A stretch of DNA of 64,000 bases, taken from Thalassotalea sp. PS06. Lineage in GTDB: Bacteria; Pseudomonadota; Gammaproteobacteria; Enterobacterales; Alteromonadaceae. Positions 27,596 through 37,248 of this stretch are shown in pieces. Numbering within the stretch: position 1 is the stretch's first letter; every line of letters begins with the position of its first letter. A program made the translations under genes and the position numbers. Location: the NCBI RefSeq assembly GCF_007197775.1, contig NZ_CP041638.1, forward strand, positions 2,170,001-2,234,000, in the 5' to 3' direction. The notes beneath the pieces are model-generated. The model was not told where the DNA came from, did not search any database, and was given only the letters and a program-made list of their open reading frames with translations.

Positions 27596-28822
27596 CTAGG
27601 GTGTTTGAAAGTAAGGATTATCTAACGCTTGCTGTAACGGGATATCAGTTAGGCCATGATCCCGAACGGCATGAATAAACTTTAATGTTTTAAACGCATC
27701 GAACCAGACGAGAAGTTGTTTACGGCTTTGCTCCATGGACACCGATTGAAGCTGTTGTTTTTCGATAAAGCTGATAAAACCGATATCGTTCAGTGCACTT
27801 CGGCACTCTGTGCTCAGGTTTTCAATCGCGACGGTTAATGCCGTTAAGTCACCTTCACTGCCAGCTAGGGCCTCTAAGACTTGTTTCAATTCAACAAACA
27901 CTTGCGGTCGATAATATTGGTAGTCTTGTTTCTGCGCGCTAAGCTCGATGATTTTTTGTACCGCGGGACCGGTTCCAAAAGGCACTCTATCTGATACTCG
28001 GGCATCGATTTTTATTTGCACACTTTGCTCATTTTTTATCTTTCCAAGCTTGGCCAATTTATTAAGAAGATAAAAGTCCTCCCCCGCCGAGCGCTTGGGA
28101 AAACCTCTGGCTTTAACATAATCATCCCCGGAGAACGCGAGAATGCTACCAATGGTAAAGAAGTTATAAGGACTGCCAGCATAGGTTAAACCTGCTACGT
28201 AATAACGCATCGATTTTTCATATAATCGACTGGCAGCATCTTCCGCAACATTCGCATCCGATTCCGCACTTTGATGATAAAAATCAAATACTAAAGCGCT
28301 AATACCCTTGCGTGATTGTGGCAAAGCAGAAAAGTAATTGTCGGGTAAATGGGCATCGGCATCGGTGCTGCAGATCCAAGGCGATTTAATTTGCCCTGCT
28401 GCCATTAACTGACAAGCTAAATCGGCACCAATTTTGCGAGCTAAACCTACCCCCTGCTTTGCTGGAATCGGTGTTGTGAATCTATCGACAACTAATACGT
28501 AGCCGCCAGCATCCAACATGAACAAGGTCAGATTGTCACACTGCCAAAGCATTTCAGCCGCCGATTCTAGCTCGGAAAACAATGCCTGTTGCGGCTTGAT
28601 CTTGGTGTCAGTATCGGGTTGATTGATAATCGAGATCAATAATGAACTTGATGTTTGTTCTGCAAGAGCGCAAAAGCGATGGAAAAAGTCCGCTCGCTCT
28701 TTGTAGGCGGGAAGCACCACCACATGAGAGAATTGCAGATGCGTGGGGAAACTTTTAAGCGATGTAACTTCTACTTCCGCAAAATTATCCAGATATTTGC
28801 GAAACGATTTGTTCTCACCCAA
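27596..28822 (-). CDS. Family-2-like glycosyltransferase, GT-A fold
   Basis: A 408-residue cytoplasmic protein. The nucleotide-sugar region starts at HVVVLPAYKERADF (33-46), and the metal-binding DxD is Asp154-Ala-Asp156 in CSTDADAHLP. The acceptor part contains GSILAFSGDDYVKARGFPKRSAGEDFYLLNKLAKLG, including a typical ED acidic pair. No membrane segment is seen. The product is unknown. The start is TTG at 28822, with GGGGA 5 bases upstream. It follows miaE by 23 bases on the same strand. Confidence 0.85.
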   Translation of the reverse strand: MGENKSFRKYLDNFAEVEVTSLKSFPTHLQFSHVVVLPAYKERADFFHRFCALAEQTSSSLLISIINQPDTDTKIKPQQALFSELESAAEMLWQCDNLTLFMLDAGGYVLVVDRFTTPIPAKQGVGLARKIGADLACQLMAAGQIKSPWICSTDADAHLPDNYFSALPQSRKGISALVFDFYHQSAESDANVAEDAASRLYEKSMRYYVAGLTYAGSPYNFFTIGSILAFSGDDYVKARGFPKRSAGEDFYLLNKLAKLGKIKNEQSVQIKIDARVSDRVPFGTGPAVQKIIELSAQKQDYQYYRPQVFVELKQVLEALAGSEGDLTALTVAIENLSTECRSALNDIGFISFIEKQQLQSVSMEQSRKQLLVWFDAFKTLKFIHAVRDHGLTDIPLQQALDNPYFQTP

Positions 28823-28845
28823 TAGAATCCCCTGCCTCGATTAAT

Positions 28846-29418
28846 TTAGTGCAATGCTGCTCTAAATGGCAATTTAGCACAAATTTCCGCTTCAAAATCC
28901 AACACCTCTTCAAGGCGGGTATAAACGGTTTGTTCATCAAAGTACTCAAGCGCTAATTCGACAAATAGATTTTTATGCTTTTCTTCAGATTTTGCGATAG
29001 CTACGTAAAAATCCTTTTCCTTACCCGCAGGTAACGCTTCAGCAATTAATGAAAAACGTTCATGACCTCGAGCCTCGATAACGCCAGCTACCAGCAACCT
29101 GTCCAGGAAAAACACATCGGAGCCACGGCGGAACAAGGTACGGATTTCATTAATATAAGGGTCTTTTTGATCATTACCCAGAATCACATCGCGTTTCTGT
29201 AATAGCTTTAATACTTGCTTGAAGTGGATCATCTCTTCAATCGCCAGATCCGTCATCGCCCGGACCAGATTCTTGCGATCTGGATAATGTGACAACATGG
29301 ACATAGCCATGCCAGATGCTTTTTTCTCAGCAGCAGCGTGGTCCTGCAAAAACGCGTCAAAATCTTCCAGGGCTACCCGCGCCCATTCTGGTGGAGTCTG
29401 GTATTTTAATTCAAACAT
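28846..29418 (-). CDS. miaE: tRNA-(ms2io6A)-hydroxylase MiaE
   Basis: A ferritin-like di-iron oxygenase that hydroxylates the isopentenyl group of ms2i6A37 in tRNA. The 190-residue helical protein has the iron-ligand motifs AEKKASGMAM, LAIEEMIHFKQV, EARGHERF and SEEKHKNLF. The ATG at 29418 was chosen because the family begins with FELKYQTPPEW; the upstream in-frame extension is not conserved-looking. Confidence 0.9.
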   Translation of the reverse strand: MFELKYQTPPEWARVALEDFDAFLQDHAAAEKKASGMAMSMLSHYPDRKNLVRAMTDLAIEEMIHFKQVLKLLQKRDVILGNDQKDPYINEIRTLFRRGSDVFFLDRLLVAGVIEARGHERFSLIAEALPAGKEKDFYVAIAKSEEKHKNLFVELALEYFDEQTVYTRLEEVLDFEAEICAKLPFRAALH

Positions 29419-29524
29419 GGATTGCTTTATTACTATTAAAAATGGAGATTCAAAAATTTCGCCTATTCTATAGTGTCTGCACTGCATGCGCCATAGGCCG
29501 TAACAGAAAAGACAGATCAGGAGA

Positions 29525-29722
29525 AGAAGGTTATGTTCAGGGATGATCGGTATGCCGAAAATGCACTAATACAGGGATGTATGTGGGTAGAATAACGCAG
29601 GAGCAGTTATCGAGGAGCTTATTTTCGGTGGAAGGTTATGTTCATGGATGAACGGTATACCGAAAATGCATGGAGCTTATTTGAGGTGGAAGGTGGAAGG
29701 TGGAAGGTGGAAAGTGGAAGAT
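29525..29722 (+). repeat. Composite repeats, copies 4 and 5, back to back
   Basis: Copy 4 has left module 29530-29565, one 37-bp CTAATACAGGG... cargo, one AGGAGCAGTTATCG, then AGGAGCTTATTTTCGGTGG. Copy 5 has left module 29635-29670 and a decayed right module ending in four GGTGGAA repeats (to about 29722). No gene lies in 29419-29849; the sir2-type gene's promoter is expected after 29722. Confidence 0.75.
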
Positions 29723-29849
29723 TATCCCGCCCATGTTCAATTCAACAATCAAAAGTTTCGTTCCTATTGACCTCTAACCATTTACCGATTTGCCAAAGCT
29801 TGATTTTTTGGGTAGTTTTCCCGTTATCAACCGTTAATTGAAGTTAAAG

Positions 29850-30575
29850 ATGGATAATACCTTATACATCACCGGCGCTGGTGTCAGCAGTGAAAGTGGC
29901 ATTCCGACGTTTCGCGGCGAAGATGGTTTCTGGACCATAGGTAGCGAAAACTACACGCCCCAAGAGATGGCAACCCGTGCCATGTATCACGCAAATCCAG
30001 TGGAATTTCTATCCTGGTATTATCACCGCTTTGCAACCTACCGCCACCACGGTCCCAACGACGTGCATCACTGGTTGGCCGATAAAAATCTGATCACCCA
30101 AAATATTGACGGTCTCGATGGTAAAGCTGGCAACAAGGATTACATCGCTATTCATGGTCGCTTAGATCAAATGACCTTATTTCATGAGCAAGGCCCGGTC
30201 GTAGATAAATTTATGACCCCCTGGGAGGATGTCGATGCCGATAACCTGCAGGAATCCTTGCTTGATATATTTAACATCAATCCATTGAGTAAAACACCAG
30301 AGCTGGACCATTCCTTTAAACCCTTTGTATTGCTATTTGATGAGTTTTACACGGATTTGTATCGCATAGGCGAGGCGCAACAACGAATGCAGGATGCCGA
30401 ACGTATGGTGTTTATGGGAACCTCATTTAGCGTCAATATTACCCAGATGGCATTGCGCGCTGCAGTTCATAATCGCATCCCTATTGAAATTGTCGATCCC
30501 AACCCGGTGGAGATCCCTTACCAGCATGTTTCCTATTTCAAAATGAAGGCCAGCGATTACATAAAACAAAGATAA
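29850..30575 (+). CDS. Sir2 family NAD-dependent deacylase lacking the zinc cysteines
   Basis: A 241-residue sirtuin. The NAD motif TGAGVSSESGIPTFRG is at 8-23, TQNIDGL at 83-89, and the catalytic base is His102 in AIHG. Family sirtuins carry a four-Cys zinc module right after this His, but here the segment RLDQMTLFHEQGPVVDKFM has no cysteine, and none exists in the whole protein. The NAD-binding end (MGTSFSVNI...IVDPNP) is kept. The ATG at 29850 fits the family; the ribosome site is weak. Confidence 0.88.
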   Translation: MDNTLYITGAGVSSESGIPTFRGEDGFWTIGSENYTPQEMATRAMYHANPVEFLSWYYHRFATYRHHGPNDVHHWLADKNLITQNIDGLDGKAGNKDYIAIHGRLDQMTLFHEQGPVVDKFMTPWEDVDADNLQESLLDIFNINPLSKTPELDHSFKPFVLLFDEFYTDLYRIGEAQQRMQDAERMVFMGTSFSVNITQMALRAAVHNRIPIEIVDPNPVEIPYQHVSYFKMKASDYIKQR

Positions 30576-30696
30576 TTACAGTTAATTATCAGCCATTACA
30601 TTTTGTCGCAATCAATGACAAGCCATTGCCAGTTAATACACTTTTGGTGGCAAGTTTTACAGGGTGAAAACAGCTTTTATTTAACCCCAAAGGTAT

Positions 30697-30776
30697 GATT
30701 ATCACCGTTAACTTTTCATAAGTTTTCTCCCTAAAATACTAGATTTTAACCCTGCGCCATGCGGGGTTTGTTTTTT
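30697..30776 (+). ncRNA. Candidate small RNA or attenuator: conserved block plus terminator (copy 1)
   Basis: A block of about 38 bases (GATTATCACCGTTAACTTTT ... TTTTCTCCCTAAA) is followed by a hairpin AACCCTGC-GCCAT-GCGGGGTT and T6. The same block, followed by a different terminator hairpin, occurs at 45607. This layout fits a small RNA pair, or a shared promoter/attenuator. Nothing else is visible in the 306-base gap. Confidence 0.35.
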
Positions 30777-30881
30777 CTAACACCTGCGTTTCTCTCAATC
30801 CCGCAATTATCCTGGTTGCGTAGCAAATCCCCGAGCCTTTGCTATGCTCAATTTAGCCCAAAGTAAAAATAACAAGAGCCT

Positions 30882-32609
30882 ATGAAACTGTTCACAAAGC
30901 TAGTTGCAACCGCAGGTATCGGCTGTATTGCCATTACCCTGTTCACTTTTTCCGATCGATTGTATTCGAAAGCCTATCCGATAATGGCGGCATTGAATGT
31001 GAATCAATCTGGCAATCTACGCTTTGAGCTCGCCGACGACCAAGCCAATCAAACCCGGGCAATCATTCAAAACTGGCACGACAGTGAAAAACAACGTCAA
31101 GGTGGCGAGTTTCAATCCCACGGTTGGTGGCCCTGGGGTGTGAATGGTTTTGATTATGACAATGACGGCGATATCGACCTATATTTATCGCACCACGGTA
31201 AACCAGGCGGTAAGATCCTGGTGAACCAATTACAGGAAACCAATAAGCTCACCTTCATCGATTTAAAACAACTATCCAAAAACTTACCGTTTCTTCCCGG
31301 TGCCGATGACAAACCTAAGTTTTTTGATTTTGACGGCGATGGCTGGCTGGATATCGCCGGTCTGTCCGACGAAAGCAAACCCGAATACCTGTTCAATCAA
31401 CAAGGCGAAGGATTTCTCTCCCGAGGACAGGGTTTCACTCTACGACCTTTGTCTAAACCCATTGATATTGTCGATATTAACTTTGATGGTTATCTGGATC
31501 TCGATGGCGGCTTAAAAGGCGTGTGGTTCTACCATCCCCAGACAAAGTCGTTTAGCCGTGATCAGCCAATTAGCATCACCGAACCTCCCGGACTAGAAGA
31601 GAAATACCAAAACCTTACCGAGAAACATAAAGCGATGCGCAAGAAGAATCGCTTTTTCCGCGCCAAATATTATCAATATTTCCCAACCCACCAGGAAGGA
31701 CAGAGTCCGAGTCTGATTGATCTTAACTTCGACGGCTTGGGCGATTTGATCATCGCTGGCTCTGCGAGCTATGGCGGAGACAAAATTGGGCATTATCTGC
31801 TGCAAAACGATAAAGGCCAATACGTTGGCGCCAACGATAAATTAGGGTTACCAGAAGATGCGGTGCCCATTTATTACGGTGATATTAACGGCGACAACCT
31901 CCCTGATTTATTGGTTATTGGCAACAGTAAAAGTGGCTGGTATCTCAACTCATTGACGGGTTTTAAATATCAGGCGACTGCCATGGATGCGTTTTTCAAG
32001 AAGCGCGCCCCTTACCTTCTCAGAGCCTACCCAGTGGATTTTGATGGCGACTCCGATCCCGATTTTGTAATGAACAACCCGAGATTAAAAATTACCGAAG
32101 TTTATGAAAATCTCGGCAACGGCGAATTCACCCGGGTACTATTTAGCAAATCCTGGAGCGCAAATCCGGTATACATTACCGATATCGATAATGACGGCGA
32201 CAGCGACTTAGTTCTCGGCGGTAACAATACCGAGAGCAAAACCCGGTTATCGATATTCATTAACGAAAGTAAAATGTCCGGTAATCGTCTGACTATTTAC
32301 CCCAGATACAAAATTCCCAATATCTATGCCGCGGGCTCTATCATCAAACTGTATTTGAGTGACGCCGAGGAAAATAAGAAAACAACCCTGCTAGCCAAAG
32401 CCCGTTGGAATGGTGAGCCGATCACCTTTCATATCGGCAGCGCCGAGCAGGTAAACATTGAAATCAGCTATCCGGATAACAAACGCACCCGCTTTGATGG
32501 CCTGGGAGCAAACCAAACCTATACCCTACACTACGATGGCCAAATAGAAGGCGGTTATCAGGCCGCTACCTTTAAAGCCGGCGCTAAATCTCAACAGGCG
32601 CGTCCTTAA
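30882..32609 (+). CDS. Exported FG-GAP/VCBS repeat protein with UnbV-like C-terminus
   Basis: A 575-residue protein with an N-terminal signal/anchor (about 5-25). At least six calcium-loop-type repeats of the form DxDxDGxxD are visible (DYDNDGDIDLYLSHHG, FDFDGDGWLDIAGL, DINFDGYLDLDGG, DLNFDGLGDLIIAG, DINGDNLPDLLVIG, DFDGDSDPDFVM, DIDNDGDSDLVLGG), giving an integrin-like beta propeller. The last 100 residues resemble the ASPIC/UnbV domain (GSIIKLYLSD...GLGANQTYTL). It is likely a periplasmic or surface protein with unknown partners. Confidence 0.87.
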   Translation: MKLFTKLVATAGIGCIAITLFTFSDRLYSKAYPIMAALNVNQSGNLRFELADDQANQTRAIIQNWHDSEKQRQGGEFQSHGWWPWGVNGFDYDNDGDIDLYLSHHGKPGGKILVNQLQETNKLTFIDLKQLSKNLPFLPGADDKPKFFDFDGDGWLDIAGLSDESKPEYLFNQQGEGFLSRGQGFTLRPLSKPIDIVDINFDGYLDLDGGLKGVWFYHPQTKSFSRDQPISITEPPGLEEKYQNLTEKHKAMRKKNRFFRAKYYQYFPTHQEGQSPSLIDLNFDGLGDLIIAGSASYGGDKIGHYLLQNDKGQYVGANDKLGLPEDAVPIYYGDINGDNLPDLLVIGNSKSGWYLNSLTGFKYQATAMDAFFKKRAPYLLRAYPVDFDGDSDPDFVMNNPRLKITEVYENLGNGEFTRVLFSKSWSANPVYITDIDNDGDSDLVLGGNNTESKTRLSIFINESKMSGNRLTIYPRYKIPNIYAAGSIIKLYLSDAEENKKTTLLAKARWNGEPITFHIGSAEQVNIEISYPDNKRTRFDGLGANQTYTLHYDGQIEGGYQAATFKAGAKSQQARP

Positions 32610-32785
32610 TCCGTTAAGCAAATACCCGGTCTAAAAACTTTTTATTTGCACAAATCTTTACACCGGGTCCTCACGTATGAAAAACCAATCTTTTACGGTG
32701 GACTGTACACGATTCCCAATGAAGGATATTCTAAAGCGATAATAACTAAGGGCGGATTTCACCCGCAGTAAAACGAGAACAAATC

Positions 32786-34870
32786 ATGAGAAAGACGTTA
32801 ATTGCATCGGCTTTGGCCGCAGTGTTTTTAGCAGGTTGTGGTCAGCCCGCTGAAAAAGAACAACAAACACAAGAGAAACCGGAAGCGCAGGAAGTAACTG
32901 CACAGCAAGGGAAAGCCGAACTAGGCAATTTTGGTATCGACCTTAGCGCTCGTAACGAGAGCGTTAAACCAGGTGATGATTTCTTTATGTATGCCAGCGG
33001 TACCTGGTACGACAATTTTGAAATGCCAGCGGATAAAACCCGTTACGGCGCATTCTCTCTGTTAGCAGAGCGCAGTGACGATCAGGTAAAAGCCATGATC
33101 GATGATATCGCCGCTCGCGAAGACCTGAACGCTGAAGAACAGTTAATTGCTGATTTCTACAACTCGTTCATGGATGTCGAAACCCTTAATGCTCTGGGTA
33201 TCAAGCCTATCGAGCCTCTGCTTAACGATATCTCTGCTATTGAGAATACCGACCAACTTACCAAAGTGTTTGGTAAGTCCTGGCTAAATGGCGTAAGCGC
33301 ACCTATCGGTGGTGGTATGTGGTTTAATCGCCTTGATCCAAATGAGTATCAAATGTCTGTAGGCGCCAGTGGTTTAGGCCTACCGGATCGTTCTTACTAT
33401 CTGGAAGAATCTGAGCGTTTCGAAAAAACTCGTCAGGCTTATGTCGCGCACATTGCTGAAATGCTTGCGTTTGCCGGCACAGACAACGCAGCGGAGCGCG
33501 CTGAAGCGATTCTTGCTCTGGAAACGAAGATTGCCGAAGGCCACTGGCCACGAGAAAAACGTCGTAACCGCGACTTAACCCTAAACCAAATCGAACGTTC
33601 AGAATTAGCCAAAGAGTATCCTGGCTTTAACTGGGATGTTTACTTTGCTGAAACGGGTTATCAGGTTCCACACCTAAACGTAAGCCAACCTGAGCCTATC
33701 AAGGCGATGATTGAGCTAATTAACAATGAAGATTTAGCGGTATGGAAAGATTATCTGACTTACCACGCCATTAGCGGCAATGCCTCACTATTATCTGAAG
33801 ACATTTATAACACTAACTTTGCGTTTTATGGAACCCATTTGAGTGGTCAGCAACAGCCTCGCGATCGCTGGAAGCGTGCTATCAGCCAAATGTCTGGTAC
33901 AACATCCCTTGGCTTTGCGATTGGTAAAGTTTACGTAGACCGTCATTTCCCAGAATCTTCCAAAGAGCAGATGTCTGAGCTGGTTGAAAATCTTCGCACC
34001 GCCCTTGGTCAACGCATCGACAACCTGGATTGGATGGGAGACGAAACCAAAGTTAATGCCCGTGCAAAACTCGCAGCATTCGTTCCTAAAATCGGTTATC
34101 CGGATGTATGGCAGTCTTTTGACGGCGTTGAGCTGAGCAATAACGATTTAATGGGTAATGTGACAAACCTGCGTGAATTCTTCCGTGCAGACAGTGCATC
34201 TAAAGAATTACAGAAGACTGACCGCAATCGTTGGGGCATGACGCCACAACGCGTTAACGCCTACTACAATGCGTCCTTCAATGAGATTGTGTTCCCTGCG
34301 GCAATTTTACAACCACCATTTTTCGATCCAAATGCCGATCCAGCCGTTAACTATGGTGGTATTGGTGCCGTAATTGGTCACGAGATGGGTCATGGTTTTG
34401 ACGATCAGGGTTCAAAATCTGATGCTAACGGTATCCAGCGTAACTGGTGGACCGAATCGGATCGCGCCGCATTTGAAGCCAAAGCCGATAAACTGGCTGA
34501 GCAATATAGCCAGTACGAGCCAATTGAAGGTAACTTTGTAAATGGCCGTAACAGCTTAGGCGAAAACATCGGTGATGTTGGTGGCCTGGCAATGGCTTAC
34601 CATGCATATAAACTAAGCCTGAATGGTGAAGAAGCGCCAATTATCGACGGTCTTACAGGTGATCAACGTTTCTTCCTGGCCTGGGCTCAGGTTTGGAAAG
34701 AAAAGCGCACCGAGCAAAGCATGCTGAACCAGCTTCGTGCCGGTACTCACGCGCCGGGTCGCTACCGTTCACTAGCACCTAGAAACCACGATGCCTGGTA
34801 TGAAGCGTTTAATGTTCAGGAAGGTGACAAGCTTTACCTTAAGCCTGAAGAGCGTGTTCGTATCTGGTAA
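32786..34870 (+). CDS. M13 family (neprilysin/PepO-like) metallopeptidase, lipoprotein
   Basis: A 694-residue zinc endopeptidase on the periplasmic side. The lipobox Cys is residue 18 (LAGCGQ), followed by a Glu/Gln-rich linker. The M13 N-domain starts at about 48 (NFGIDLSARNESVKPGDDFFMYASGTW). The zinc motif HEMGH is at about 532-536 with the third ligand in GENIGDVGG (about 593). The ending YRSLAPRNHDAWYEAFNV...RVRIW is the family C-terminus. Confidence 0.95.
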   Translation: MRKTLIASALAAVFLAGCGQPAEKEQQTQEKPEAQEVTAQQGKAELGNFGIDLSARNESVKPGDDFFMYASGTWYDNFEMPADKTRYGAFSLLAERSDDQVKAMIDDIAAREDLNAEEQLIADFYNSFMDVETLNALGIKPIEPLLNDISAIENTDQLTKVFGKSWLNGVSAPIGGGMWFNRLDPNEYQMSVGASGLGLPDRSYYLEESERFEKTRQAYVAHIAEMLAFAGTDNAAERAEAILALETKIAEGHWPREKRRNRDLTLNQIERSELAKEYPGFNWDVYFAETGYQVPHLNVSQPEPIKAMIELINNEDLAVWKDYLTYHAISGNASLLSEDIYNTNFAFYGTHLSGQQQPRDRWKRAISQMSGTTSLGFAIGKVYVDRHFPESSKEQMSELVENLRTALGQRIDNLDWMGDETKVNARAKLAAFVPKIGYPDVWQSFDGVELSNNDLMGNVTNLREFFRADSASKELQKTDRNRWGMTPQRVNAYYNASFNEIVFPAAILQPPFFDPNADPAVNYGGIGAVIGHEMGHGFDDQGSKSDANGIQRNWWTESDRAAFEAKADKLAEQYSQYEPIEGNFVNGRNSLGENIGDVGGLAMAYHAYKLSLNGEEAPIIDGLTGDQRFFLAWAQVWKEKRTEQSMLNQLRAGTHAPGRYRSLAPRNHDAWYEAFNVQEGDKLYLKPEERVRIW

Positions 34871-34880
34871 TTGAAAAACT

Positions 34881-34934
34881 TGGGGTCAGATCTTGAGTCA
34901 TGCAGTTTCCTGCAACATTCATGCTCTGCCCCCA
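34881..34934. repeat. REP-like inverted repeat (GGGGTCAGATCTTGA type), imperfect
   Basis: TGGGGTCAGATCTTGA and a degenerate partner (GCTCTGCCCCCA) flank a short centre, right after the M13 peptidase stop. Better-preserved copies occur at 55808 and 61829. Confidence 0.6.
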
Positions 34935-34943
34935 TTTTCGGAC

Positions 34944-34976
34944 AAAAAAAGGGTCAGCTTAGCGCTGACCCTTTTT
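34944..34976. terminator. Bidirectional terminator between M13 and S9 peptidase genes
   Basis: Perfect 8-bp stem GGGTCAGC-TTAGC-GCTGACCC with A and T runs on either side, between convergent genes. Confidence 0.9.
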
Positions 34977-34992
34977 ATTCAAAGTCTAAAAA

Positions 34993-36930
34993 TTAAAGCT
35001 GGTTTGCTGAATTTTTCAGATATCGGTCAAGGAATCTTACGTACGCATTAGATGCCGTAATACGATTCGCTTTCTTTCTAAATCCATGGCCTTCATCTTC
35101 AAACAGAACGTATTCCACTGGTACGTTGTTAGCTTCAATTGCAGCAACCATTTCATCACTTTCTACCTGAAGCACACGAGGATCATTTGCTCCCTGTACA
35201 ACTAACACTGGCTTTTTAATGTTCTCTGCGTGGAATAACGGTGAGATACGACGATGACGCTCGGCATCGGTCGCCGGATCGCCCATTTCATCATAAAGGG
35301 CTTTTTTAAACGCTTCCCACCAAGGGGGAATGCTATTTAACGTGCGCACCCAGTTAGTAACACCAAAGATATTAATGCCAACTTCAAACTCATCGGTAAA
35401 CGCCATACCTGCCATGGTCATATAGCCGCCATAGCTACCGCCGATAATACCAATACGAGTACCATCGACCCAATCCAGAGTCTGCAGGTGCTTTTTACCG
35501 TATACGATATCCTGCAAATCCCCTTCCCCATGTTGCTTGTCATCGAGATGATAAAAGGTTTTACCATAACCGGAAGAGCCACGATTATTTACCGCAAAAA
35601 TGGCATAACCGTTATTAACTAGATGCTGGATCGCGGCGCGATAGCCTTTACGTGACTGACCACCAGGACCACCGTGAACCCAAACCAGAGCGGGTACCTT
35701 GTTATCGGCACTCGCCTGCAGCGGTTTGTATAAAAGACCGGGGATTTCTAGACCATCAAAGCTGCTAAACCGCACCACTTCACTCATCACCAAATCTTCC
35801 GGCGTCATCGCCGGGTTTAAGGTATCGGTGAGTTTGACGATTTTGTCGCTACCTAAGGTATGGGTATATAGGTTTGATGGCGAGTTATCAGCATTGATAT
35901 AAAACACCATTTTGATGGAATCGTTAGAGAAGTTAACGCCCGCTAAATCACCCGGCGGTAGCTCAGGCAATTGCACGCTTTCTTTGGTCTTACTATCTAA
36001 GATAGTTAACTTGGTTTGGGCATCATCGTTAACCCCAATTACGGTGTATTTGCCGTCTTTGGAGAAGTAAACAAAGCTCACATCCCAGTTGGTCTCATAG
36101 AAGAGTTCCGACTCGCCAGATTCAAGGTCATACGCCCAGGCCTGGCTAAATTCACTGTGCTCATCAGTGCCAAAAATCAGTTTGCTAGAATCCGGTGTAA
36201 AACCGTAGCTGAAGTATTCGATGTTGCCTTCATGCGGCGTGATGTGAATCGGTGATGCTTCTTCAGCACTCAGATCAATCAGATACAAATCTGAATCTGC
36301 CCCAGAAACGGCTTTAGTCAGGCTTAACCAGCGACCATCGCGAGATACATCGCCTACAGACAGTAAATCATCATTCTGAAATACCAATTCACGCTGGTAA
36401 TCTTTTGAAGAATAACGATATACGTCGAAGGCTTTCGGATCACGCTCATTACTAAACGCGTAGAAATCGCCATTGTCATTCCAACCTAAAAACCCAGCTT
36501 TTAAGTTATCACCAGGCGTTAAATCCTTAACACTGCCATCTAACTCGCGAACGTATAAGTGATTTAATTCGTTGCCGCCCTGGTCAGCGGTATAGATAAA
36601 ACGGTTATCTTCTGGAAACCAGCTAATACCATAAACCGTATCTTTATCAGATTTGGTTAACTGCTCTGGTTCTGAGCCATCCAGCGGATAGCGATAAGCG
36701 TTGAAAACACCCGTGGCATCGTTAGAAACCAGCACAGCCGTGCCGTCATGGTTGATTGAAGAGCCAAAGACTGTGGTGGTTGCAAAGAATTCTTCAGCGG
36801 TGAAGATTTTGACTTCAGCCTTTGTTTCCGCCCCTGCCGGGGCATCGGTTTCTGATGTTTCAGGAGCCTTGCCACATGCGGCCAGCATTAGCATCGCAGC
36901 TACGCTGAGTACACCGGTTTTGATAGACAT
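34993..36930 (-). CDS. S9 family (prolyl-oligopeptidase type) serine peptidase, lipoprotein
   Basis: A 645-residue exported peptidase. The lipobox is MLAACGK (Cys about 19). A WD40/TolB-like beta-propeller occupies about 45-370, followed by an alpha/beta-hydrolase domain with Ser about 499 (GIIGGSYGGYMT), Asp in QGANDPRV and His in EDEGHGF. The start is the ATG at 36930 with AGGGA 5 bases before it; the frame is open 38 codons further, but that extension lacks a signal peptide. Its role is probably uptake-related breakdown of short peptides. Confidence 0.93.
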   Translation of the reverse strand: MSIKTGVLSVAAMLMLAACGKAPETSETDAPAGAETKAEVKIFTAEEFFATTTVFGSSINHDGTAVLVSNDATGVFNAYRYPLDGSEPEQLTKSDKDTVYGISWFPEDNRFIYTADQGGNELNHLYVRELDGSVKDLTPGDNLKAGFLGWNDNGDFYAFSNERDPKAFDVYRYSSKDYQRELVFQNDDLLSVGDVSRDGRWLSLTKAVSGADSDLYLIDLSAEEASPIHITPHEGNIEYFSYGFTPDSSKLIFGTDEHSEFSQAWAYDLESGESELFYETNWDVSFVYFSKDGKYTVIGVNDDAQTKLTILDSKTKESVQLPELPPGDLAGVNFSNDSIKMVFYINADNSPSNLYTHTLGSDKIVKLTDTLNPAMTPEDLVMSEVVRFSSFDGLEIPGLLYKPLQASADNKVPALVWVHGGPGGQSRKGYRAAIQHLVNNGYAIFAVNNRGSSGYGKTFYHLDDKQHGEGDLQDIVYGKKHLQTLDWVDGTRIGIIGGSYGGYMTMAGMAFTDEFEVGINIFGVTNWVRTLNSIPPWWEAFKKALYDEMGDPATDAERHRRISPLFHAENIKKPVLVVQGANDPRVLQVESDEMVAAIEANNVPVEYVLFEDEGHGFRKKANRITASNAYVRFLDRYLKNSANQL

Positions 36931-37248
36931 ATCATTCCCTTTAATAATTGGTTTATCGTCAGTTTTTCTACTGCTGAGCCTGAAAAACTCGGTGAAATTT
37001 TGCTCAATAGCACTAACATAGCGCGAAAACTTGTTGGAAAACAAGGGGCAGGCATTTGCGCAATTAACGAGGGATCAAATCTTGGCAATAATCGTGTTTC
37101 CCTTTTAAACCTTCACGAAAATAGGATAGAATTCAGTTCCTGCCAGAAGGAAAGTCACTTCGTTGATTTGGGCAAGTCTCCAAGGAACCGCGCCAGTTTT
37201 ATTTAACTAACTCCTAGGGTTAACTATTTAACTTATAACGGTAACTTT
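36931..37248. other. Intergenic region between divergent S9 peptidase and CBU_0592-like genes
   Basis: 318 bases that should hold both promoters. I see no RNA gene, repeat or convincing open frame here. Confidence 0.5.

Noticed and set aside
36931..37044. 38-codon N-terminal extension of the S9 peptidase
   Set aside because: The lipoprotein signal peptide begins at the Met at 36930 with its own ribosome site; the extension would block secretion.
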